Notes under the pieces: generated by a model
The model's database searches: none
What the model was told of the DNA's origin: nothing
The model's input: the letters and a program-made list of their open reading frames with translations, nothing else
Assembly: GCA_032164245.1 (NCBI GenBank)
Contig: JAVMKO010000001.1
Span: forward strand, 83,325,892 to 83,389,891
Length of the DNA stretch: 64,000 nt
Reading direction: 5' to 3'
Source: Sternotherus odoratus
Lineage: Eukaryota > Chordata > Testudines > Kinosternidae
Shown here: piece after piece, positions 24,456-36,007 of the stretch
How positions within the stretch are numbered: position 1 is the stretch's first letter
Layout of the letters: each line of letters opens with the position of its first letter
Position numbers and translations under genes: made by a program

Positions 24456-25768
24456 ATAATGAACCAAAGTGCGGTCAAGCAACTGACTATACAATTTATC
24501 AACAGCCTCACTGCTCTTTCAATACATGTAGGGCTTGTCCCTGTGTCCTTGACCAAACGTTTCCCTCCCTGTGCTGTTTGCTATGTACCAGTTAGCTGCC
24601 ACCATCTCTCTAGACTTTGCTTCATTTCCGTGCTGTTACACAGCCTGCAAGCATATTTTGGAATGAAAAATGCTAACAAAGATGTCGGTATTGTTCCTTA
24701 ATTTTGACATCACAGATGGTAGCTTCAGCAGCAATTGTGGTGGATATTAATTTCTTAACTGGAGCTCGGCACATGTGGAAAAAATAATGTGACTATTGTG
24801 TCCCATTGTTTGGAAAACAGTTGCTCTGGTAATGGTTGTGTCACTTTTGCTACTCTGTTTGTGCGATCAGATTTCACTGGCATGATGGTTCAGAATGCTA
24901 ATTTCAAAGTCACACGCACAAGTGAATTGGAACTTTAAATGTGCATGTGTGAGCATTCACACTGGGAGTACTTGCTCACTCATCCACTCAAGGATTGTGA
25001 CTGACTTGGCTCATCACACCTAAATAAAACAGTGTGGCTGTTCAATACTTGCTGAGAACTGTTCACACAAGCCGTAGAGTTGGCAATATTCACTCGAACG
25101 TTTTTGAATAAATGAACTGCAGATTGCAGTTATTTCTTGAGCCGAAAAAGATCAATCCATTTTCTAAATGAGATGCTGTGAACTATTCCCTCAGCGTTAT
25201 TACTATGGTAAAATGGGAGAAGAGAGTTACAGGCATTACATATTATAACTGGCACAGAGTCACACTGAGAACCGAACAGTGTTGCCCAAAATATGTTCTA
25301 CTTGAGCAGAACAAAGGAGAGGGGAAGCCAGGATTCAATCTCTGGAATATCACTCTTTCTTCTATCGGTAGCATTATGCCCCCTCTTTGTATTCCAAAAC
25401 CCAGTGTCTGTGTAAACTAGCATTCACAGAGTGAGAAAATCCAATCCTCCTGCCATCTGCTCCCCTACATAAATAATTAGCAGAGGAAGCAATCCCAGCT
25501 CAGGGAGACAAGCTGAAGGAGGGGTCTAGAAGGAAAAACTCCCAACAGAATAAGTGGCAGGGAAGAGTGGGCAAGGATGGATTACCGACCCACCCAGAAA
25601 ACTATGGCAGATCAATTGACTGCTTGCCTCACTGGCGTGAGGTGGGGAGGGGTTGGGTGGAAAGTATAAAATGCAGATTCCAGTTATAGCTGTCCCTGGA
25701 AATGGACTTGGCCAAAAAGTTCCATAAGGCCTAGCCTAATTGTTGAAAAGATATATTTTTAGGTTTAA
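24456..25768. other. Unrecognised non-coding sequence
   Basis: Nothing supported. Confidence 0.45.
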
Positions 25769-25985
25769 GATTAGCAGCCGTGTTAGTCTGTATCCATAAA
25801 TAAGACGAGGAAGACTTTGTAGCACCTTAGAGACTAACCAGTTTATTTCAGCATAAGCTTTCATGGGTCATAGCCCACTTCATCGGATGCATAGAATGGA
25901 ACAGAAGTAAGATGTATTTATACACACAGAAAGTGCACACGTAAAAAAGTTGTACATTAGCATACCAATTCTAAGAGGCTGTTAA
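25769..25985 (-). repeat. Interspersed repeat, same family as 7376-7705
   Basis: GCAGCCGTGTTAGTCTGTAT, CACCTTAGAGACTAACCAG and CATCGGATGCATAGAATGGA are shared with the inverted pair at 7376-7705, here as a single arm. It ends near TACCAATTCTAAG, which is also the centre of the inverted copy. Confidence 0.75.
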
Positions 25986-26454
25986 ATTTGGATGGGCCAT
26001 TATCAGCAGGAGAAAAAATATCTTTTTGAAATGGATCTCTGTGTCTGCAGGAGATAACAAGTATTGAAGGTAAATTAACTAGGGAAGTGCAATCAATTAG
26101 TGTAATGAGAGAACCATTTGCAAGTCCTATTTAGCCCTTGGTTTGTGTCCAATTTGAGATAAAAATAGATATATTTTTAGGGGATTGTGCCAACCCTTGG
26201 GTTTTATGTGACACCTGGAGGTGCTCTAAAAACAAAAAGTTCCCTTTTGATTGTGGCCTTTAGGATTTCCTTTGATATTAAACTTCTTTAGAAGAGCCCT
26301 ATTCCTCCACTCTGAGGTGTTACTTCACTTATTCACAGGCCTCACTCTTAGTCAGTCCTTCCTCTATTGCTATTATGAACTATCATGTTCTCTCTGAGAG
26401 AGGCTTCCACACTCTGGGACATCGGGAACAATACACTCGAGCCAGCCTTGGTAT
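25986..26454. other. Unrecognised non-coding sequence
   Basis: Nothing supported. Confidence 0.4.
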
Positions 26455-27450
26455 ACATACTAGTTCCTTCAGCCCTTGCCACGTGGCTTGCATTCCATCC
26501 TTTTGATCATCTTTGCTTGCCTCTGGATCCTTTCCAGCTTCTCTACATCCTTTCTATCCATTGGTGATCAAAACTGGATACAGTACTCCAGCTGAGGCCT
26601 GACTAGAACACAGTAGAGCAGAACTGTCACTTCCCTTGACTTACATGCTATGCCTCTGTTAATGCCACCTAAATTGCATTTGCTTTTCCCCCCCGCAACA
26701 GCATTGCCTTTGTCGACTCATGTTGAGCTTGTGCTCCACCACACATTTGTTTTTTTCTTCCCTAAGTGTAAGACCTTTATATTTGTCTTTTGTTGAATTT
26801 AATTTTGTTGTCCATAGCCCAGTCTTCAAGATCCCTCTGAATATTAGTTCTATTCTCCAAAGTATTGGCAAACCCCAATCCCCCACAGCTTTGTGTCATC
26901 TGGAAACTTGATCAGTGTGTTCTCTGTTTCTACATCCAGGTCATTAATAAAGATGTTAAACAACACCGAACCCAGAACAGATCCTTGTGGAACCCCACTT
27001 GAGACCTCCTTCCAATCCAACATAATTCCATTAATAGTTACTCTGTGTTTGTTTGCAGTTGTTTAACCAATTTTGCATGCACTTAATGGTAGTTCTGTTG
27101 AGCCTACAGTTCTTCAGTTTACTTATCAGAATGTCCCATGGGACTGTGTCAAAAGCCTTGCTGAAGTCTGGGTATATTATGTCCACCACATTGCCCTTAT
27201 CCACCAAACCAGTTACCTTGTCAAAGAAGGAAATTAAGCTGGTTTGGCATGATTTGTTCTTGGTGAATGCATGCTGCCAGCTAGAGATCACCCCTTCATC
27301 CTCCAGGTATTTGCAAACTCAATGTTTTATACTTTGCTCTAGAGGCTTCAAAGGTATTAAAGTCCGGCTGACTGGTCTATAGTTCCCCAGCTCCTCCTTT
27401 TTCCCCTTTTTACAGATGGGCATCTTATCAATGATAGTGGCATTCCTCTT
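26455..27450 (-). pseudogene. CR1 LINE ORF2 reverse-transcriptase remnant
   Basis: On the minus strand an 86-codon frame at 27031-27291 contains the RT block DKVTGLVDKGNVVDIIY followed by DFSKAFDTVPWDIL, characteristic of CR1-clade ORF2. Just 3', in another frame at about 27005-26930, it reads [17 protein letters not shown] (the next RT block), so the copy is frameshifted. The 3' part (26659-26886) extends the ORF and the last ~200 bp correspond to the CR1 3' region. No 5' half is present: a 5'-truncated, dead insertion. Confidence 0.9.
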
Positions 27451-27540
27451 GGTCTAATAATCACTTAGAGGTGGAGGAGCTGACTTGTGCATCACCCATA
27501 ATTAATGCATTGACTTTATCTCCCCTTTGACTTTGCCCCA

Positions 27541-28400
27541 ATGCTTCCTGCTGATATTTTAACCTATATTTCATGCAGTAATGAGTATTTCATTAAAAGG
27601 AATTCCTGGGTTTCTTTTCTCCTTAATTAATGAAGGACATCTTTGATGTTCAAACTGGTTCTGCATCTGGCAGATTTCACACATTGCTGTAACAGGATCT
27701 TTAAATATTGTAAAGAAACTGGAGTCCTCCATCCAAACAAAAGGTAACACAGCGGAGTGGGATAATTCTACTCTTGTGTAGCTGTCCCTTCTGGCAGGTG
27801 AGTTGGAGAACCTGAGTTCGAGATAATATTCCTGACTTCCTGTTTCCAGTTCCTGATTAAGATGTGCGTCTGTAAGCCTAGAGCACCATCCCTGGATAAG
27901 TGCCATCTCATCCTGTACTCTACCTACATCCACTGGGATTTGTTTGCAGTCTACATGAAGTGGGTAAACAAAATTTTCCTTCATTCCCTGGAACTGAAGG
28001 TTTTCTCCCTTCCACAAGTGAAGACCCATTTGAGGGACACAGCCTAGGACAGCTTCTTTCTCTCCAATGACCAGCAGTGAACTTCCTTTTACTACAATGA
28101 CTTGAAAGCTTAGAGGGCTCACTAGCATGTCTCCACTCATTAAATGTAGAAGATTTATCCCCCACAGTGCTTCCTGCTGTTCTTTTAGCTTTCACTTCCT
28201 ATAATTTCAGTAAGGAAACCTTGGGGTTTCTTTCTTCCTTCCTTAATTAATACAAGAGGACAGGGTTTCTCAGCAAGGTTCTACATCCGTTGGATTTCAC
28301 ACATTGCTTAATTTGTGTAAACAGATCCACTAAAAATATATGAAGAAGCCCCAGTCCAAATATTTCATTGCAGTTTTCTTAAAAAGCATACTGATTGTCT
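27541..28400. repeat. Diverged ~620-bp tandem duplication
   Basis: Blocks near 27541-27735 recur near 28168-28365 in the same order: GCTTCCTGCTG (offset 627), CCTTAATTAAT (offset 620), GATTTCACACATTGCT (offset 620) and a segment ending in AGTCC-CCAAA. Similarity between blocks is patchy, so the duplication is old. The first unit contains the 189-codon ORF below. Confidence 0.5.
27571..28140 (-). CDS. Unidentified 189-codon ORF
   Basis: I do not recognise this protein. It starts MSGDMLVSPLSFQVIVV and is mixed in composition, not low-complexity, with a Cys-containing tail (MCEICQMQNQFEHQRC). No signal peptide or membrane segment is obvious. It is the longest ORF outside the provirus and the GC-rich cargo at 36 kb. 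The neighbouring tandem copy (about 28168-28365) has stops in the matching region. It could be an exon-like remnant, a retroelement piece or chance; translation is unproven. Confidence 0.2.
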   Translation of the reverse strand: MSGDMLVSPLSFQVIVVKGSSLLVIGEKEAVLGCVPQMGLHLWKGENLQFQGMKENFVYPLHVDCKQIPVDVGRVQDEMALIQGWCSRLTDAHLNQELETGSQEYYLELRFSNSPARRDSYTRVELSHSAVLPFVWMEDSSFFTIFKDPVTAMCEICQMQNQFEHQRCPSLIKEKRNPGIPFNEILITA

Positions 28401-29119
28401 GTGCTGGGCACAAGGATGGAAAATGTGGACTCTTTCTAACTTTGTGAACTTAATTAATGAGGGGCTATATTTTTTGTTATCACTGAGAAATACAAGGGGA
28501 GAGATTGGTGCAACAGTATTCACAGTAAGAGAAGCTAGTGTTATTGCCTGACCCACAGTCTATAGTTCTGGTCCTCCTATATTAGATGGTGACCTGTTCC
28601 GCTGCTGGAGGTTTGTTTCCTGTTCAGAAAGTATGGGGCAATGAACTTTAATGTTCCACGTGGAGCCAGAGAAGGGGAAAGTGACGTGGGGAGAACTGCA
28701 TTTAAGAGAAGTGCTTGGGGGCTTCTGAGCAGGCTAAAGAAGACCTGAATCCTTCAGTTATGGGCTGAAGAGGAAAGCAGTGGGAAGAATGGGAGAGGAA
28801 GACACAAACATAAGAGATGAGGGAACCTAGAGGCAAAAGGAAAGAGAAGAGAGCGTGTCCATCCCATCAAACAGTATTTTGCCAGTCAGACAGTAGCTGC
28901 TGCCTGCAGAAGAGCTGATTCAAGCATAGGAATGTGTTGGAACAATAGCAAGGAGACAAAGCACCTGACTTCAAGTAGAAAACTAAAAACAGATTCAAAT
29001 ATAACCAAAAGGGGAGTCTCCTCCCTGACACTACTGGGTCAGACCAACGTTCATATGTTTTTTTGAGGGGATCATGACATTACATTATATTCTACTTTGA
29101 TATCAAGATGCAGCATGAT
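28401..29119. other. Unrecognised non-coding sequence
   Basis: Nothing supported. Confidence 0.45.
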
Positions 29120-29127
29120 GTAATTAT

Positions 29128-29250
29128 TAGGGTGACCAGATGTCCTGATTTTATAGGGATAGTCCTGATGTTTGGGGCTTTTTCTATAGGGGCTCCTATG
29201 ACTCCCAACCCTCCGTCCTGATTTTTCACACTTGCTATCTGGTCACCCTA
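29128..29250 (+). mobile_element. hAT-like MITE, copy B (123 bp)
   Basis: Termini TAGGGTGACCAGATGTCC and ATCTGGTCACCCTA; flanks gtaattat (29120-29127) and gtgattat (29251-29258), 7 of 8 identical. Same orientation as copies A and F. Confidence 0.9.
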
Positions 29251-29480
29251 GTGATTATTTATTGTTTCCTCAGTCATAACAAATAGGTGGAGAGCCATCA
29301 TGTTTATTTGAATGTCAGCTGCATCTGAAATTCAAAATCTAAAGGAGGGAGTTTGGATGGCTGAGAGAAGTGGTAGTGAAATCTTTGTCACTAGTTGGAA
29401 TCCAGCCTGAGTCAGTGGGGACCAACAGTGCTAGTTACAATTAACTGATTGCTCAGTGACCTCTGTGAAATGAGTTAGAA
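29251..29480. other. Unrecognised non-coding sequence
   Basis: Nothing supported apart from the right-hand target duplication of copy B. Confidence 0.4.
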
Positions 29481-29930
29481 TACTAGAAATTTCAGATGAA
29501 AAAGATCTGCCAGGTCATCTAGCCAATCCTTGTGACCAGCGTTCCTATGTTATATTTCCTAGTGCTTTGTTCAGTCGATTCCTAAAATACACACCTTCCT
29601 TTCGGAAGCCATTACAAAATTCAATAGAAATTGCCTATATTTTCCTCTCTAAATTTCATCTCATTACTTCTAATTATACATCCCATTCCTGAACCACAGT
29701 AAATAATTCCTCTTCCTCTTTTGTGTTTATACCATTCAAATATTATCACATCCCCTCTGTTACTAGCCAGCAAAACTGTGTTTAATTATTTTAATCCTTC
29801 CCAAAAGTTAATTATTAGTCCTGTACATAATGTTGGTGCTCTTCCATGAACTCCTTTCAATTTAAACATTTTCTGGTACTGAGGTGCCCAGAATTTAACT
29901 ACAATATTCCAGGTAAGAAATCAGTCCAGG
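29481..29930 (-). mobile_element. Old CR1-like 3' fragment
   Basis: AAAGATCTGCCAGGTCATCTAG, CCTTTCGGAAGCC, TCTCATTACTTCTA and GAGGTGCCCAGAATTTAAC follow the order of a CR1 3' region read in reverse. Heavily diverged; no frame survives. Confidence 0.5.
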
Positions 29931-32253
29931 TCCCACCTATACTGCATAATCTGCTGCCACAAATGGCACTTACTGCAAGTCATGGCAAAAGCCAAGGGTT
30001 CAGTAGTCTATAGACACAGACCTACCCTCTCATTGACAGAGGTGTTTCCTTCAGAGCTGTGTTGAAGCACATTTGTAGGGCAATGTGGAAGAAACTGTCC
30101 TGCAATTACCTGAGCTGTGCCTGCTCTGTGGGTCTTATATATGGATGGCATAAGTCTTCAAAGCTGTACATCTCATAACTTTATTAGCACCACTCTCACT
30201 AAAAACCGATTTGCAGTGTTATAAGAAGGTAAGCAATGTTAGGGACACAAAAAGGCCATCCAGTCCTATATACTCTTGGTTTGCCTAAATTACCAGCATT
30301 TTCTCCAGAAATAAGTAAATGGACCTGTTCCCCCATTGTGCTGTCGTTTACAACATTACAAAGCAGGTGCCCAACACCATCAAATGGGAATGTCTTAACA
30401 GCCACATTGCACCGCTTTGTAGTGGTGAATCCACATGTGCATGGTGGCAGAGAATCAGGCCCCTTATCTCTTGAATTCATTTATGCTCTTTGCTTCTGTC
30501 TCTATCCCCCATAATACACTTGGAAAAAGGCTTTTAGCCAAAATGTTAGTGAGTGTTTTGGCTCTTACCAGTCAATGAGTAATTCTTAATTAAAACATGA
30601 CTTTGCTGTTTATACCTTTTGTGGTTTGTTTTACTGTCTTATGAATGGTTTTGATTCCTATATTCTTGAATTTTTGCATAGAGAAGTTACTCTCTCTCCA
30701 CAGACTATTTAAATAGTTTCTGCAGAGTTAGGATAGATATACTCTTAAAATAATTCCTTTCACCTTTGGAAAGTAGGGGTCTAATCCTAGCAAATGAAGT
30801 GTGTCTGGTGGTCACATACATGGTGCTGGACACACATTGTGGCAGGTGTGACTGTTTACTAACACCCCCCTGTGGAGCCAGGTGTAGTATTTGAAGAGGA
30901 CGACATTAGTGTGACCTTGGGACCTTTAAATTTGCAACTACAGCATCCACATGGGAGAGTTACTGTGCAGAACTTTGATGCACTGCTATGCACACCCCTG
31001 TAAACTGAACTGTGGAGCAGCACAGACGTGCCCTAAATCTTGGTGGCAGACTGGTCTGAATGGGTTTTCCTTGAGGAGGAGGTGTCAAAGCACTGACACC
31101 TCCAGCAGGAGGCAGAAAAGGTCCAATAGACAGTGTATTGCACACACTTATACAAGGTAATTATCTTGACTTGCGCTATCTTTTGCTAATCCAGTACCTC
31201 GCTTCTTTGCAGCATCCCTTGCTATTCCAGATTCAGACTGCCAATTGTACAAGTGTATCCTGCAATCTTGTGATGCAATCAAACCTATAGCAGAGGGTGC
31301 CTCTGGACAACAGTTGTCCCAAGTTCTGATTGGCTGGTTGGGCCTTTTTGGTGATGTCCCAAACCTGGATCAGTTCTCAACTGTGCAGTCAGTGCCTCCT
31401 CACCACACAGAAATGTATACCCCTATCTATTGTCTCTTTTTTTAAAAAAGAGAAACAGGCAACACTTTTCTATCTTTCTCTCCTTTTCTAGTTTTTAAAA
31501 CAATTTTCTAAAGCTGGAAGAGGGCTATTAAAATGTCATAAGTTTTAGCTATCAAAGTCCATAATCCCACCTCTACCCTTCAAAGTCCCACTGTGGTGAG
31601 GGCACTAACAGGATAAAAAGGTGTAGCCACTTACCCAGCTCACTGCTGCACATGGCTGCACTAGAGAAAATAACTGTGCTGTTCTGAAATGGCTCCTGAC
31701 TTTAGGGAATTGATGTAAGAGGTGTGTCAAGGCTTCTGTTTCATTTTCTGGACCTCAGATTCCAAGATTAAGAGGAGGTGGGGACAAAGAGATGACAGCA
31801 ACAAAAGCAGGGAAAGTCACCACACAACCCCGGTTGCCCTTTTTCAGCCACTTTCAGCTTCCATTTTCTACTACAGGAAGTATGCTGGGACTATTAAATG
31901 ACTGCATTTATGTTACCATTTAGATTTTGTAACTATGTGGAAGATGAGTACCCTCATTTGACCTTTGGACCACAAATTTCAGCACAAAGGGCAGCCAGGC
32001 TGTGATTTGGAAAGACTACAGGGGACAGAAAGGGGACAAAGTTACCCAACTACATTAAGCTGCTGGAGAACACGAGCACAAACTCTCAGCCTGGGGCTGA
32101 TTAAGGTAGGAGATTTGGACCCAGAAGTCGAAAGGGGCTGTGGTGAGGAGGACTGGTCCTTTCAGGCCTTCAAAGAGGAACCTCATGGTCATGAAACATT
32201 CCATTGCCAACAAGGGGAAAGTTAATTGAACCAAGCAGTGATGGCGAGGAGGA
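29931..32253. other. Unrecognised non-coding sequence, about 2.3 kb
   Basis: No exon or repeat recognised. Open frames at 30199-30514 and 30951-31160 overlap on opposite strands and lack recognisable domains. Confidence 0.45.
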
Positions 32254-32261
32254 AGCAGAGG

Positions 32262-32385
32262 TAGGGTGACCAGACAGCAAATGTGAAAAATCAGGACAAG
32301 AGGTGAGGGGTAATAGGAGCCTATATAAGAAAAAGAGCCAAAGATCGGGACTGTCCCTATAAAATCAGGACATCTGGTCACCCTA
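32262..32385 (-). mobile_element. hAT-like MITE, copy C (124 bp)
   Basis: Termini TAGGGTGACCAGACAGC and ATCTGGTCACCCTA. Its 8-bp duplication agcagagg is intact on the left (32254-32261). On the right only agc (32386-32388) is adjacent; the full agcagagg is found at 32851-32858, after the second transposon. Opposite orientation to copies A, B and F. Confidence 0.9.
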
Positions 32386-32388
32386 AGC

Positions 32389-32845
32389 CAGTGTTTCCCA
32401 AAGTGTGGTACATGTACCCCTGGTGGTACGCGAAAGGGTTTCAAGGGGGTACACAGCAGGATTTTTTATTTTACTTTATCATAGGGTTTTTTTAGCAACA
32501 GAAAACAATTCACTAAAATTTAATATACAACAATGGTGTACACTTGTACAATAGAAATACACACAGGTTTACATTGCACCTAATATGATAACTCATTCAG
32601 TAACATCTAATACATATAATACATCTAATGTAACTATTATTTCTATTAAAATTTGTTTCAACTGTATATAATATAATTTTGTATTTATTTCTAATAAACA
32701 TTTAATCCAGAGTTAAATGAATTAGGAGGTGTTATAAAAATGTGGGTACCCTCCCCCCAAAATTACCTTAGTTGGAGAAGGGGTATGCCGGTAAGACAAA
32801 TGTCTCAAAGGGGGTTCGCGAATGTTGTAAGGTTGGGAAACACTG
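32389..32845. mobile_element. Non-autonomous hAT-like element nested in copy C's TSD, 457 bp
   Basis: Termini CAGTGTTTCCCAAAGTGTGG and GTTGGGAAACACTG form clear inverted repeats. The 8-bp duplication ccctaagc is exact (32381-32388 and 32846-32853). The left copy is made of the last bases of MITE copy C plus three bases of its target duplication, which proves this element came second. The interior is AT-rich with no coding content. Confidence 0.93.
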
Positions 32846-32858
32846 CCCTAAGCAGAGG

Positions 32859-35039
32859 AGGCTCCTTTCAGCTCAGGGAGGCAGCTGGTCCCTTCTGAGG
32901 CTGGGTTACTTACCTCACCTGCAATTTATTTATTTATTATCAAAGAGGTTTTAAGGAAAGGGCAAACCTTCCCTCAAAGAGAGAGACCAAGGAAATAATT
33001 AGGCTATGGGGGGAAATTAACACCCCAGTCCCAGGGAACTTGGGGTAAGTAGCTAGGCTCCATTGCTGGGAAGTCTCAGTTCTAAAATATGTTTGTTGTT
33101 TAGCCGATGGGATCTGGGTTGTCTCAGGGTACAGGACACCAACTGTTTTACTTCATGTTGAACCTTAGACCGGGGAAAAAAGGCAGCTTCCGAACAAAGA
33201 TGTGCTGTTTCTCCAGATAACTCACTGGCATGGTTCTGCAAGACCCAAACCAGGCCTTTTCTATGGGAACCAATGCAGCAGTGAGTCAATGGGAAAAATA
33301 TCTGACCAGAAAGCTGAAAAACCAAGGAGTCCCCTGTGTGTCTGAGAAAGAGAGAGGGCTCTTAGGGCTGATGGGATAGGAAAATCAACACATGCAGTTG
33401 GCCTGACTTTTTTTTTTTGTTAAAGGGGCACTGAGATTTTGTTAGATCCAGGCCCATTTGGCTTAAACAGGTTGAAGGGACTTAGGAGGAGTTTAGGCAT
33501 GATTTGAAAAGAGGTTCATAGGTGTATACATTGACCTACAGATATCTGGGGATCTACTTCACTGCCTATGCTTTGTGGATGCAACCAATATTTAAGCTGT
33601 ATTGTGTTTTGAAATAAACTTTTCCCCACATAACTGGTGGTCCTGTCTTAAAGCCCCAAGCGTAATGCACCAATATTTTCCTTTTCTTACTTTTTACTCT
33701 TCGTGCCTACATGACAGAGGTATCTCCTCAAGATAAGAATGGTGGACAGGATAGACCATTCCCTGAGTTGGCTGGAAGACTCCACAAAGAGCAGTGCAAG
33801 GCATTCTGTTTTTCACTTCTTTGAGACTGAGCCTCCTGCCCTGACCCCCTGGAGAACCCTAGTCTCTGTCTAAAAGCAAGATCTAAATGGTGGTCCCTGC
33901 GCATATTGCAAACACTGAGCTGCTCCTGCGTGTTAAATTCAGATGTAATGCCGAGGCTGATGTGAGGAGTAGATCATGCTGATGACCATCAAGGGTGCTA
34001 AATTGTCAGGGTTGGTTCAACCAAGCCCCCTTCAAACCTAGGTAGGAGAAGCAACGGTTGAGGCGCTAGTAGACACCAAGTCCATGTAGCCCCTGCCAGA
34101 CTGCCCTTTCCCTGTGGTGCTGGGATAGCTTTCAGAGTGGAGTATGTCTCTGTAAGGGTGGCACATGCACATTAATGTTCTAATCTATGGGATCACAACA
34201 CCAACACAGCTCCAACCAGATTTCCCCCCTTTTCCCTGCCCTCCCCCCCAGTCAGTCAGGGCTGAGAGGCAGTGACTAAGACTGTAAGACACATACTGAT
34301 ACCCACACCTGGACCCCAAGGCAGTCCAACCCAGCTATCTTTCTCATTCTCCTCACAGTCTCTACAGCTTTGGGGTGAGTCAAGCTTGTCTAGCACCAGT
34401 TCTGTATAACAGTCCATCCACCAAGACTATGATCCTATAGCTGTGACCAGCTGCTGCTTTTTCGGGTGCTATGAACAGGACTACATCACGACAGGCATGG
34501 AAGTATACAGAGCAGGTATTTGGGTATTTTGCATTATGCTGTGGCAAAGCTTGGGGGATGGTTGGTATTTCATGGTTCTCCCCCTTGAAATTACGAGTTT
34601 GTTGCTTCCTTAACTGACCCAGGACAGCTGAGCTTCTTGCAAGCCAGGAGCAGGTTCGGAGTCCGTGGGAGATTCTGTCTATGTACACCGTCTGAATTGC
34701 TGCTGTTGTAAAACAACGATTCACTGAGAGAGGGCCCCTTCCAGCCCAAGGCCACTTCATTCCTGTGTTTTTATAGGAGGGGAAGAAAACAGAAACCCAA
34801 GCAATGTACTACTTGGCTGAGTCCTCTCTCATACACTGGGTCTTTTTGTAGTTGCCAGGCAACCAGCTGAGGGAGGCAGTGTCGGTGATTGTGAGAGGGA
34901 CCTGAAGAAATGACTGAACATGTCAGCAGCAGTGTCTGAGCAGATTCTTTGTAGCAAGTCAGTTGACTTAATCCATGTTGTTTTTATATCCTTTACAGCA
35001 TTCTGCCTAGGTAGTACCATTCAACTGCATTGTCCTCGT
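32859..35039. other. Unrecognised non-coding sequence, about 2.2 kb
   Basis: No gene or repeat confidently recognised. An AATAAA near 33613-33618 could belong to an LTR-like fragment, but no ends were found. Confidence 0.4.
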
Positions 35040-35150
35040 ATAGATGTCATTCTTGTACTGTTGTTTATTATTTGTATTACCGTGGTGCCTAAGAACCCCA
35101 GTCTTGAACCAGAACCCCATTGTGTTAGGTGTTGTATAAATGAGGTGAGG
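35040..35150 (-). repeat. L2-like LINE 3' end
   Basis: The inverse reads ACACCTAACACAATGGGGTTC, then TGGGGTTCTTAGGCACC and GTAATACAAATAATAAAC, matching the 3' end of the LINE at 37435-39345 and ending in its AAT repeats. Only the 3' tail is present. Confidence 0.65.
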
Positions 35151-36005
35151 AGACTCATCAATCTTTAATTTACGATGTTTTGACACCAGTGCAATTCCAC
35201 TGACTTCAGTGGAGTCACCCCCCAGTCTCAGGGATATAAGTGAGCTACGAATCAAGTCCAAAACGTACATAGGACCCATTTATAGCTTCTGACGCACTCC
35301 GTGCAAAGTGATTGATGCCCCTGAGATCCAAATAAGCCAAACCAGAGTTCACCACAGCATGTCCATTCTGAAGTCTTGCACCAAACAGGTTCCAGCAAGA
35401 GTCAGCAAGCACAGTAAATGCGTTAACGTACCAAATACACTTTCCAGCAAAAAAGCAGCATGCCTTTCCCAGGACGGTGCTTGTCCAGATCCGATGCCAA
35501 GAGCATGATGCCAGTGCTAAAGTCGTCACTTGTCCTAAAAACCTAACCTTGGATGGATAAACATACTCAATATATTTGATATTCTGGTGAATGGAGATAA
35601 GATTTTGAGCCTCTTCTCACAAGTCAATTTAAATTGCCTACAACAAAACCATCACAGAAGCCACTCCAGCAACTGGAACTAGTTGGCTCTGGAGTAATAA
35701 TTGCTAGTTGCTGAGTGCTGATAGTGCATGCAGTGGTAAACAAAACAGAAAGATCTGGTTCTGCTAAGTGTTTACAAATTGAAGTGGAGGGACTAGTCAG
35801 CCATAATAAAGATCAATCACAAAATATGCCAAGTGACCAGATGAAGGAGAAGCAGTAATATATATGATTCTATGGTGGATTATGATTGTAAAGCTTCATG
35901 GAATTGTGGGAGGATGGATTTTTTCCAGAAAGGGCTTGAATGAAGATAGCAAGATTGGTTCTTGTGTGAGGGGTGTTGTGTTAAAACCTAGCTGCTTTAA
36001 GAGCC
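35151..36005. other. Unrecognised non-coding sequence
   Basis: Nothing supported. Confidence 0.45.
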
Positions 36006-36007
36006 TA

